Assembly (NCBI RefSeq): GCF_018619475.1
Contig: NZ_JAHFZG010000019.1
Span: 1-63,641 of the forward strand
From: Rhodomicrobium sp. Az07
GTDB taxonomy: Bacteria > Pseudomonadota > Alphaproteobacteria > Rhizobiales > Rhodomicrobiaceae
Reading direction: 5' to 3'
Length of the DNA stretch: 63,641 nucleotides
This document shows positions 57,045-63,641 of this stretch, piece after piece. The notes under the pieces are model-generated. The model saw only the letters and a program-made list of their open reading frames with translations, was not told the DNA's origin and did no database searches. Every line of letters starts with the position of its first letter. The first letter of the stretch is position 1. The position numbers and the translations under genes were made by a program.

Positions 57045-57486
57045 GATCTTAAGTCCTCGAAGGTTGTAGTAAGCGCCGTCCAGAGCCCGCGCACCAAGTT
57101 CGTTCCAGCACGCCACGTAGCTCAAAGCAAGTCCTTAACACTGCTGATGCCGTATTAGTTGGCATACGAAGATATTAATTAACGTTCTGTCGCGCGACAA
57201 GCATGAAAAACACTCAATCTTGTCAGTATTATCCACACAGGCACAACGATAGTTGTAATATAAAATCAGTTTTCTACATAAGAAATGTGTATTGACTTAA
57301 ATACGCCTAATAATCATCGCATCAGAAAGCAGTTTCTATAACGCCACTGAAGCGTTTCACGATTAGAAAATCAAGCATACGAAACGCAGCTAAATTGAAT
57401 CCCGCGCGCAAGCGGCGTTGAGGCAGCTGCACGCGGGAAGGCTCGGCCCTGAAGCTATCTCCAAGGCGCGAACTTCTGGCCCGCGC
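57045..57486. other. Intergenic region upstream of the orphan pucB
   Basis: A 442-base gap, AT-rich at 57160-57370. It contains a perfect 12-bp palindrome TGTCGCGCGACA (57188-57199), 144 bases upstream of the orphan pucB, a perfect DnaA box TTATCCACA (57229-57237), and the hairpin at 57401-57437 that follows the pucBA operon. Confidence 0.5.
57401..57437 (-). terminator. Possible terminator after the pucBA operon
   Basis: Leftward strand: CCCGCGTGC paired with GCGCGCGGG (one wobble) across a 19-base loop, then ATTCAATTT. It lies 50 bases past the pucA stop. The tail is weak. Confidence 0.4.
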
Positions 57487-57690
57487 TTACGAGTTGCTCG
57501 GCAGGACGTAGCTGATCGAGGCAGCCTTCAACTTTTCGCCATTGAAGAACTTCTTGAGCAGCGTTGTGTGGCCCAGAACTCCCAAATGCACGACCAGGGC
57601 GATCATAGCGACCGCGCCAAGGAAATGCGGAATTCCGATCGAGGGTCTCACATACAGCCAGATGGCGGCTTGTCCGTCAGTATCGGCCAT
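57487..57690 (-). CDS. pucA: Light-harvesting LH2 alpha chain (second of two)
   Basis: A 67-residue LH2 alpha polypeptide. The N-terminal IWLYVRPSIGIP segment and the transmembrane helix with the B850-ligand His35 are present. Aligned to the Rhodoblastus/Rps. acidophila alpha chain (offset +4), the B850 hydrogen-bonding pair Tyr44-Trp45 is replaced by Phe48-Phe49, and Trp40 by Leu44. Preceded by pucB with 23 bases between them. Confidence 0.95.
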   Translation of the reverse strand: MADTDGQAAIWLYVRPSIGIPHFLGAVAMIALVVHLGVLGHTTLLKKFFNGEKLKAASISYVLPSNS

Positions 57691-57713
57691 GAGTCTTTCT
57701 CCTTCTTACAGGG

Positions 57714-57866
57714 TTAGTGGAGCCAAGGGGTGTAGACATAGGCAAGAACGTGAGCGATGACGGCGATGGCGCCGAAGACGCGCGTGCCGTTGATCACGTA
57801 GCCATGAAGTTCCTCGGCTTCAGCCAAGGTCAAACCGGTCGGATAAACTTTTTTTGGATCCGCCAT
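57714..57866 (-). CDS. pucB: Light-harvesting LH2 beta chain (second pair)
   Basis: A 50-residue LH2 beta polypeptide starting at 57866 with GGAG nine bases upstream. It ends in VYTPWLH and carries the [13 protein letters not shown]-terminal region and the B850-ligand His in VIAHVLAYV. First gene of the second pucBA pair; the upstream pucA lies 116 bases away, with a hairpin in between (GGAGATGG/CCATCTTC) that may process the mRNA. Confidence 0.96.
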   Translation of the reverse strand: MADPKKVYPTGLTLAEAEELHGYVINGTRVFGAIAVIAHVLAYVYTPWLH

Positions 57867-57982
57867 GATGGTACCTCCAAAGTATTTCGTGCTGAACCTG
57901 CACGAAGGTGTGCCACTGCAATCGCCGAGGAAGATGGAAACCCATCTCCTCCTACGGCGACACTACAATGTGCTGAGAAGTG

Positions 57983-58177
57983 CTAGGCGTTCGGAATGAC
58001 GCGTTCGATCGCGACCTTGGCCTTGCCTTCGATGAAGGTGGGGAACCACTTCGTGTTCGCCAGCAGCACCGCATGCACAAGCACCGCCGTGAAAGCGACG
58101 CCGCCAAGAAGCCACAGCAACCCAACCTCAGGTTTCACAACGAGCCAGATCTTGGCTTGTCCATCAATATCGGCCAT
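57983..58177 (-). CDS. pucA: Light-harvesting LH2 alpha chain (first pair)
   Basis: A 64-residue LH2 alpha polypeptide with IWLVVKPEVG at the N-terminus and ligand His35. The Tyr44-Trp45 equivalents are Phe48-Ile49. Located 24 bases after pucB of the first pair, with its own ribosome-binding site (GGAGA). Confidence 0.96.
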   Translation of the reverse strand: MADIDGQAKIWLVVKPEVGLLWLLGGVAFTAVLVHAVLLANTKWFPTFIEGKAKVAIERVIPNA

Positions 58178-58201
58178 GTGTAGTTCTCCTTTGAGATCAG
58201 G

Positions 58202-58354
58202 TTAATGAAGCCAAGGCGTGAAGACGTAGGCAAGCACATGCGCGAGGACCGCGATGGCGCCGAAAGTCCGCGTGCCGTTGATCACGTAGCCGTGCAGTTC
58301 CTCGGCTTCAGCCAGCGTAAGACCGGTCGGATAGACCTTATTTGGGTCTGCCAT
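58202..58354 (-). CDS. pucB: Light-harvesting LH2 beta chain (first pair)
   Basis: A 50-residue LH2 beta polypeptide starting at 58354 (ATG after ATTGGAG). It is nearly identical to the beta at 57714 ([36 protein letters not shown]). First gene of the puc cluster, divergent from the response regulator with a 615-base intergenic region. Confidence 0.96.
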   Translation of the reverse strand: MADPNKVYPTGLTLAEAEELHGYVINGTRTFGAIAVLAHVLAYVFTPWLH

Positions 58355-58969
58355 GGATATCTCCAATAAAGAATACTCGTGCTGAACCCGCACGTTAGGT
58401 TGCGCTAACAGCCCGAAAGCGGAACGGTGCCGTAGCAGTGTCAGCATAGGCATACGATGAGATGTGTCAATTCGAGTTGACGCAACAATACTGTGGCACG
58501 GCGACACAACCGTAGTTTATACATACGTCATATATTTTTGGTGCGTAGTTTTACTTATGCTTGTAGTGGTTTCCGATCAACGTCACGTACGTATTAATAC
58601 TGACGGACGAGGGCATCGCCCTTACAGCCAGATCGAAATCCACGCAGCTTTGGTAAGCATTCGATTTGTGAAGACGCGCGCGCCCGGAACGGCGGCACGC
58701 CGACGGCCAGCTTCAGCGCGCGTCGGCTCGCCTTGCGCGAAGGGCGGCGGGGGCTTTAGCCGGTCTCGCCGCGTTGCGCGCATCGGCAATCCAGCAGGAC
58801 CACGCCTCAAGTGGGCCTCGAACCCATCCCAAACGTCGTTCGCGTGCTTTCCGTTCCTCGTATCGCATGGCGGCAGTTTGCCATGTCGCCTGAGTCCCTT
58901 GCGTCGAGTACGCTCCAGGTTGTGTCTGCTCCAGGTCAGCTTCGCACTTTGATTTACCCGGGTACCGCT
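58355..58969. other. Divergent regulatory region between puc genes and response regulator
   Basis: A 615-base region expected to hold both promoters. An inverted repeat GTCAA-N6-TTGAC lies at 58466-58481, 112 bases upstream of pucB. The middle (58500-58620) is AT-rich, while 58680-58800 is GC-rich with no gene. Frames here show no family match. Confidence 0.55.
58466..58481. promoter_or_regulatory. Inverted-repeat operator candidate for puc expression
   Basis: GTCAA-TTCGAG-TTGAC, 5-bp arms about a 6-base spacer, 112 bases upstream of the first pucB. A candidate site for the adjacent NarL/FixJ-type regulator; not matched to any known consensus with certainty. Confidence 0.35.
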
Positions 58970-59629
58970 ATGACCGAGCCATGTCGCCTCCGCGTTTTCA
59001 TTGCCGACGATCATCCTGTGGTGCTCGCTGGCGTTCGTTCCCTGCTTGATCGCGATCCCGAGGTGGAAATCGTCGGCGAGGCGCTAGACGGAGAAACGAC
59101 GCTTCGAATGGCTATCGGGCTTAAGCCCGCCATGATCTTGCTCGATTTGTCCATGCCTGGGCTCAATGGCGTGGAGGTTGCACGGCGGTTGCACGCTCAA
59201 CTTCCGGATTGCAAGGTCGTTGTCTTGACCGTGCATGAGGATCGCGCCTACTTGCGCAAGCTGATCGAAGTCGGCGCGGCCGGTTACGTGCTCAAGCGGT
59301 CGGTTGCCGAAGATCTCCTTCGAGCGATCCATGCTGTTGCTTCTGGCGGTATGTATCTCGATCCAGCAATCGCCGCGCAGGCTGTCGATTGGACACTTGA
59401 AAGGCCTTCCGAGATTGCGATGGCAGGAGCCGATCTCAGCGAACGCGAAGTCGAAGTGCTGCGCTTGGCCTCGGTGGGGCACAGCAATAAGGCGATCGCA
59501 AATATCCTGAGCATCAGCGTCAGGAGCGTCGAAACCTACAAGGCGCGAGCAATGGATAAGCTCGGCTTCGACAACCGGGTCGATTTGATGGGGTATGCGA
59601 TCGGGAAGGGCTGGCTTGCCGCAAGCTGA
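58970..59629 (+). CDS. NarL/FixJ family response regulator
   Basis: A 219-residue two-component regulator. Receiver domain (1-125) with the acidic pocket DD (13-14), phospho-acceptor Asp59, switch Thr87 and Lys109, then a LuxR-type HTH (about 148-215; LSEREVEVLRLA and SVRSVETYKARAM). It lies 295 bases upstream of, and in the same direction as, the bacteriophytochrome kinase whose HisKA_3 type matches this regulator class. Start at 58970; the longer frame is open upstream. Probably activates or represses the divergent puc genes. Confidence 0.93.
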   Translation: MTEPCRLRVFIADDHPVVLAGVRSLLDRDPEVEIVGEALDGETTLRMAIGLKPAMILLDLSMPGLNGVEVARRLHAQLPDCKVVVLTVHEDRAYLRKLIEVGAAGYVLKRSVAEDLLRAIHAVASGGMYLDPAIAAQAVDWTLERPSEIAMAGADLSEREVEVLRLASVGHSNKAIANILSISVRSVETYKARAMDKLGFDNRVDLMGYAIGKGWLAAS

Positions 59630-59924
59630 TCGAAAGGGCGTTCCGCTTCAAACCGCTCGCAAGCTCCTGCAAACTCGACGCCCTTTTGTAAATTTGTCGC
59701 GAATATCCCGTAAGTGATTGCCGCAATTTGTAGGGTTTTCATCGACGACCTTGTCAGGATTCACCGCATAATCTTCATGGGCTCTCCCTTCTTGCTTGCT
59801 CCTTCCCGGGCGGCTGAGTTTAGATTGGTGCAGCTCTAACCCAACGATTGCGAGGGTAGCAAAGCCTGTCCCAAGCTCGCACCTTAGGGAAAGCTCTTCG
59901 CCGCTCGCTTCCGAGGCAGAACCT
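59630..59924. other. Spacer between response regulator and bacteriophytochrome
   Basis: A 295-base gap with no clear gene or operator. The kinase frame is open from 59796, but homology-like sequence starts only after 59925. Confidence 0.4.
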
Positions 59925-62294
59925 ATGCGGTCCAGAAAAAAGGTCGCAGGCGGCGAAGGCGGCCTTGCCGCAAACGGTGGCTTAAGCGGCGCCGCTCCCG
60001 CGTTTGGAGCCGATATATCGAACTGTGATCGCGAGCCGATCCATATACCAGGATCGATACAGCCCCATGGCGCTTTGCTCGCTGTCGATCCTGCAAATCT
60101 CGAGATCCTTCAGGCTGGCGGAGACACAGGGAGAATGCTCGGCGCCGAGCCGGTCGACCTGCTGGGCCAGAGTCTGTCCGATTGGATCGCTGAAGACCGC
60201 GTATCGCGCCTGAGAACCCTGCTGGATACCGAAGGATCGTTGATACGGCCCGTCCATGCCTTCGACATTCTCGGCAAACACGACGGGACATCGATCGACA
60301 CATTTGTCTATCGCAGCGGCAACCATGTCGTGCTGGAGCTGGAGCCTCTGTTACAGGACAGCCCCGAGGATACCTTGGCGCTGGTACAGACCATGCTGGC
60401 GCGCGTCCAACAGGCTGAAAGCGTGCATGCCTTCTGTCAGGCTTTAGCCGTCGAGATGCACCGCGTGTCGGGCTTCGACCGCGTCATGGTCTATCGCTTT
60501 TTGCCGGACGACAGCGGATGCGTCGAAGCAGAGGCGCGCAGCGAAGGGATGGAGTCTTTTCTGGGGCTCCATTATCCCGCCTCCGACATTCCCCGGCAGG
60601 CGCGCCAGCTGTATCTCACCAACTGGCTACGATTGATCCCCGATGCCCGCTACACGCCCGCGCCGATCCTGGCCATGGACGACGCCCGCAATGCCGAGCC
60701 GCTCGACCTGAGCCAAAGCCGGATCCGCAGCGTCTCGCCGATGCATCTGGCGTATCTGGCGAATATGGGCGTGGTGGCATCGATGTCGCTCTCGATCATA
60801 TTGGGAGGGCGGCTTTGGGGGCTGATCGCATGTCATCATCGTGAGCCCCGCTTCATCTCTCATCGCCTGCGGATGGCGTGTGAGCTGTTTGCGCAAATGG
60901 CTTCTTCGAGGCTCGAAACGAGGGTCGGCGCTGAGGAATTCGAGGCGCAACTTCGAAGCAAGCGCATCCACGAAGAACTCGTGACCCACATGAGCAGCGT
61001 GGCGGGTATGGCCGAGGGGTTAACCCGTTATCGGCCGAACCTGCTCGATTACATCCCCGCTGAAGGCGTTGGACTGTGGCTCGACAACCACTATACGAGA
61101 CTTGGCCGCACGCCGCGCAAAAAGCAGATTGCGGCGTTGGTCGGCTGGCTGAACGATACGGTTGCCGCAGGTGTCTTTCATACGGACAGACTGCCCCTCC
61201 TCTATCCGCCCGCTGTCGAGTTTGCCGACGTTGCCAGCGGCCTTATCGCGCTTTCGGTGTCGAAGACGCCGAGGGATTACGTGCTCTGGTTCAGACCGGA
61301 AGCGCTGCGCACCGTCATCTGGGCTGGCGATCCTAACAAACCCGTCGAGACCGTCAACGGAGGCCAGCACATATCGCCGCGCAAGAGCTTTGCCGCCTGG
61401 AAGGAGTCGGTCCGGCTGCATTCTCACCCTTGGCGGAGCGTCGACGTAGAGGCCGCAAAGGTGTTGCGCCTTTCGCTCATGGAGGTGATCCTGCGGCGCA
61501 TCGATCAGCTTTCCCGCGAACGCGAGGAGGCTCGAAGCAGACAGGAAGCGCTGAGCGCCGAACTCGACCGCCGCCTCGAACAATGGCAAGCCGTAGCCGC
61601 CGAACTCAAGGAGGAGGCCCGGCAGCGCGCTCTGGTCGAGACCGAGCTATCGCAGGTGCTTCGCTCCACCGTTGAAGAGCAGGAAGCCGAGCGGCGCAGG
61701 ATTGCGCGTGAATTGCATGACAGCCTAGGACAGACGCTTACGCTGCTACAGCTTGGCCTTGATGAGCTTGGGCATACACTCCCCGAGAGCGATAAGATCA
61801 GCCGCCAGCTCAACGCGCTGAAGGGGATTGCCAATGGCTTCGGTTCACAGATGAACCGGCTGGCTTGGGAAATCCGTCCCACGGCGCTCGACGATCTCGG
61901 CTTGGAAACCGCTATTCGTCACCTGGTCGAGACCTGGGGCGAGCGTTTGAACATGCAGTTCGACCTGCGCCTGCCGTCCATCGAACGGCGGCTCGATCCC
62001 ACGGTTGAGACCACACTCTACCGAGTGGTGCAGGAGGCCATTACCAATATTGCGAAGCATGCAGAGGCAACGCGGGTTGCGGTACTTCTGGAGGTAAACG
62101 AGAAGGAGGTTCGCCTGATCATAGAGGACAACGGGCGCGGCTTTTCGCCCGGCGAGCGCGACCAACACGGCGCACCCGTGCGACGCCTCGGCCTGTTGGG
62201 TATCCGCGAACGCCTCTCGCTGGTTTCCGGCACCATTGAGGTCGAGTCGTCCCCGGGGCACGGGTGCACGCTTTTCATCGCGGTGCCGGTATGA
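59925..62294 (+). CDS. bphP: Bacteriophytochrome histidine kinase (PAS-GAF-PHY, HisKA_3 output)
   Basis: A 789-residue red/far-red photoreceptor. The chromophore-binding Cys34 (SNCDREPIHIPG) in the PAS region binds biliverdin; the GAF domain has HYPASDIP (about 216-223), and the PHY domain tongue has SPRKSFAAW (about 484). A coiled-coil linker leads to HisKA_3 with phospho-accepting His near 597 (ARELHDSLGQ) and HATPase with N-box near 702 (VVQEAITNIAKHA) and DNGRG near 733. This output type pairs with NarL/FixJ regulators such as the one upstream. Start at 59925 (Met44 of the open frame) is approximate. Confidence 0.95.
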   Translation: MRSRKKVAGGEGGLAANGGLSGAAPAFGADISNCDREPIHIPGSIQPHGALLAVDPANLEILQAGGDTGRMLGAEPVDLLGQSLSDWIAEDRVSRLRTLLDTEGSLIRPVHAFDILGKHDGTSIDTFVYRSGNHVVLELEPLLQDSPEDTLALVQTMLARVQQAESVHAFCQALAVEMHRVSGFDRVMVYRFLPDDSGCVEAEARSEGMESFLGLHYPASDIPRQARQLYLTNWLRLIPDARYTPAPILAMDDARNAEPLDLSQSRIRSVSPMHLAYLANMGVVASMSLSIILGGRLWGLIACHHREPRFISHRLRMACELFAQMASSRLETRVGAEEFEAQLRSKRIHEELVTHMSSVAGMAEGLTRYRPNLLDYIPAEGVGLWLDNHYTRLGRTPRKKQIAALVGWLNDTVAAGVFHTDRLPLLYPPAVEFADVASGLIALSVSKTPRDYVLWFRPEALRTVIWAGDPNKPVETVNGGQHISPRKSFAAWKESVRLHSHPWRSVDVEAAKVLRLSLMEVILRRIDQLSREREEARSRQEALSAELDRRLEQWQAVAAELKEEARQRALVETELSQVLRSTVEEQEAERRRIARELHDSLGQTLTLLQLGLDELGHTLPESDKISRQLNALKGIANGFGSQMNRLAWEIRPTALDDLGLETAIRHLVETWGERLNMQFDLRLPSIERRLDPTVETTLYRVVQEAITNIAKHAEATRVAVLLEVNEKEVRLIIEDNGRGFSPGERDQHGAPVRRLGLLGIRERLSLVSGTIEVESSPGHGCTLFIAVPV

Positions 62295-62353
62295 TCCAAC
62301 CGCCGTTGCGGGGACGCGGTGTGCAAAGGCTGGCATCTGGCGGAAGCAAATGT

Positions 62354-62986
62354 TTAAAGCGACGGCTTCGCAATCGCTGCTTGCGAGACGGTTCCCGGCA
62401 TTCGCAAACATTCTTCAAAGGCGGTGAAGGTCGCCAAAGCGGAGTGTTCAATGATACGCGCGGCGTCCGGCTCCGCACCCACATCGTTTAGGGCGTTAAC
62501 AAAGTCGCGCCACATTGCGCCGGTGGTCCTGCCATAGCCGTTGAAAAAGCGTCCCGCCCAGACCGGGCTTATATGCAGGCTCGGCTTAAGCTTGCCCAGC
62601 ATGACCTCACGACCGAGGCTTGACCCCTCCAGAACGTACAGCACGCCGAACGCCTGGGGAATATCTCTCGGCCGATGCAGGCACGAACCGGGCAAGCTGT
62701 TGAGACTTGCTGCGTCGTGACCGAGGTCTCTGAGATCCGCCTCAAGCAAACTCGATTTGCGCCTCGACGAAAAATCGATCCCGAACGTCTTCAAATCCAA
62801 CGCACCCAGCGCGTCTTCGATTGGCCTGAGAAAACGAAGGAAGTCCTCAAGGAGCGACCGATAAGCTTCCAATGAGGTCAGACGCCTGTCGAAGTCCATC
62901 TTGGCCTCGAGCCGCAGATGGGCAGCGCGCGTAGCCAGCCGGACTTGATCTCGGACATTGACTGCGATGCGAGTCTGGGCAGACAT
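62354..62986 (-). CDS. bphO: Bacterial heme oxygenase (BphO-type)
   Basis: Oxidises heme to biliverdin, the bacteriophytochrome chromophore. 210 residues; proximal heme ligand His23 in ATRAAHLRLE, and the diagnostic GVLYVLEGSSLG segment near 112-123 with a downstream distal-helix motif. Convergent with bphP (59 bases between the stops), so the chromophore enzyme and receptor are carried together. Start at 62986; an upstream frame to 63013 is less likely. Confidence 0.93.
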   Translation of the reverse strand: MSAQTRIAVNVRDQVRLATRAAHLRLEAKMDFDRRLTSLEAYRSLLEDFLRFLRPIEDALGALDLKTFGIDFSSRRKSSLLEADLRDLGHDAASLNSLPGSCLHRPRDIPQAFGVLYVLEGSSLGREVMLGKLKPSLHISPVWAGRFFNGYGRTTGAMWRDFVNALNDVGAEPDAARIIEHSALATFTAFEECLRMPGTVSQAAIAKPSL

Positions 62987-63217
62987 CGGATAGACCTTTC
63001 TCGGACAACGCAAATTATATCTTTACGACAAAAACTCAAACCCTCGCCGGCGCGAGGAGGAGAGCTGACGCTGCCAGAACCAAGCCGCGTTAAGAAGGTC
63101 TAAGGTCTATTATGGTTTTACAAACGGATGCGCCGTGTCATGAATTTTCACGGCCCTTTGTGAATCCGTTGTAAAACGAGTTTCTATGCGAATAGAAGTT
63201 TAAGCCAAAGCATGCAT
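62987..63217. other. Right-end region with nested inverted repeats
   Basis: 231 bases between heme oxygenase and attR. It contains arm-like repeats (63113-63121 direct, 63167-63176 inverted) forming an imperfect long stem GTTTTACAAACGGAT/ATCCGTTGTAAAAC, which encloses a perfect inner hairpin GCCGTG/CACGGC (63130-63152). Confidence 0.6.
63112..63176. repeat. Arm-like repeat pair inside attR
   Basis: GGTTTTACAA at 63112-63121 and its inverted copy TTGTAAAACG at 63167-63176. Same core as the two direct copies inside attL. Confidence 0.6.
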
Positions 63218-63263
63218 ATTCCTAATCTGGGGTCACAGGTTCGAAGCCTGTCGGGGACGCCAA
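63218..63263. repeat. attR: second copy of the tRNA-Arg 3' end
   Basis: 46 bases matching the tRNA-Arg 3' half at 55021-55067 with one deleted G and one substitution (GAAGCC for GAATCC). It lacks the 5' half, so it is not a tRNA gene. Confidence 0.85.
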
Positions 63264-63544
63264 CGGCGCTTTCGATAAGAGCGGATCGGACTCCGGCGAT
63301 GTTTGCTTTCGATCTCATAGCGGTCGTTTCGCGGGAGGGCGAGCGTCGGACAAATTGACGAGGGCAGAGAACCCGACCACCCAGAAACCGCGTTGGCGAC
63401 ATTGAGGCTCGTGACGTTCAGGTCTGCTAGCAAAGGGGGGGCGCCGTCATGTTGCCTCCCTTCGAATCGCAAGGGTAGGCAATCACGATCCGCCCACCTG
63501 CGGAATCGCAACACCGCAACACGAGTCAGACGTTAGCGGTGTTC
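63264..63544. other. Gap between attR and the IS66 remnant
   Basis: 281 bases with no convincing gene. It includes a GTTAGCGGT at 63532-63540 that resembles an IS66-type terminal repeat (GTAAGCG-like), just past the transposase stop. Confidence 0.35.
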
Positions 63545-63641
63545 TCAGACCATGGGATCAGCGTTTTGGCTGGCGGCATAGGCCCAAGGCATGAGTTCAT
63601 CGATTTTGCGCATCGGCCAGCCGTTGACGAGGCGTGAGAGA
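63545..63641 (-). CDS. IS66 family transposase, C-terminal fragment (runs off window)
   Basis: The last 97 bases encode, leftwards, LSRLVNGWPMRKIDELMPWAY then ASQNADPMV and a stop (split for length). The R-x2-I-D-E-L-x-PW pattern matches the C-terminus of IS66-type TnpC transposases. Only 32 codons are inside the window, so completeness is unknown. Confidence 0.6.
   Translation of the reverse strand, partial: LSRLVNGWPMRKIDELMPWAYAASQNADPMV

Larger units (their letters stand above)
55021..63263. mobile_element. 8.2-kb tRNA-Arg-integrated island carrying a phytochrome-regulated LH2 cassette
   Basis: Bounded by attL (55021-55067, tRNA 3' end) and attR (63218-63263). Contains an integrase pseudogene next to the tRNA, arm-like repeats inside both ends, AT-rich stretches unlike the core genome, and the puc, response regulator, bacteriophytochrome and heme oxygenase genes. 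No conjugation or other mobilisation genes are present. Boundaries are direct sequence observations; horizontal origin is inference. Confidence 0.85.

Noticed and set aside
58492-58508. Possible PpsR/CrtJ site TGT-N11-ACA upstream of puc
   Set aside because: The consensus needs a 12-base spacer (TGT-N12-ACA); this has 11, so it is not claimed.
58464-58952. 162-codon rightward frame in the puc/regulator gap
   Set aside because: Overlaps the operator region, mixed composition, no family match.

Overview
The window looks like a chromosome segment of a phototrophic alphaproteobacterium of the Hyphomicrobiales type (Rhodomicrobium, Rhodopseudomonas or a relative). The evidence is the GC-rich sequence, the tolQRAB-pal cluster, the CtrA inhibitor gene sciP, perfect CtrA boxes, an alphaproteobacterial RpoH, many small alphaproteobacterial membrane and secreted proteins, and light-harvesting 2 (LH2) genes with a bacteriophytochrome. 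Genus assignment is inference; no rRNA is present.

Bases 1-54990 are mostly core genome. From the left: recJ, yqgE, an M20 peptidase; a leftward envelope block (acyl-CoA ligase and peptide-binding protein, tolQ-tolR-tolA-tolB-pal, cpoB, tilS, ftsH); ialB, ybaK, uvrC, an SDR reductase, ribA, uppP, mtnP, rlmJ; bactofilin, asd and a ferredoxin-ferritin fusion; an envelope/chaperone-like group (ClpN-membrane protein, VWA protein, Pam18-like J protein); an MMPL exporter, a membrane methyltransferase, a ceramidase-like protein; scpA-nagZ, acuI, a deacetylase, sciP, aceB, rpoH and rluD. Three perfect TTAA-N7-TTAA CtrA boxes lie upstream of cpoB, bactofilin and sciP, which suggests cell-cycle control of envelope constriction, cytoskeleton and the CtrA feedback loop.

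The most striking part is 55021-63263, an 8.2-kb island inserted in the 3' end of a tRNA-Arg(CCT) gene. A near-identical copy of the tRNA 3' end sits at the far side (63218-63263). A decayed tyrosine integrase lies next to the tRNA, and copies of a 10-base arm-like repeat occur inside both ends. The cargo is a red/far-red sensing and antenna cassette: two pucBA pairs plus an orphan pucB, a NarL/FixJ-type response regulator, a bacteriophytochrome with a NarX-type (HisKA_3) kinase output, and a heme oxygenase to make its biliverdin chromophore. Both LH2 alpha chains lack the Tyr-Trp pair that red-shifts B850, so a blue-shifted low-light antenna (LH3/LH4-like) is predicted. I interpret this as a horizontally acquired, now probably immobile, phytochrome-controlled low-light antenna module. 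The window ends in the 3' end of an IS66-type transposase gene.
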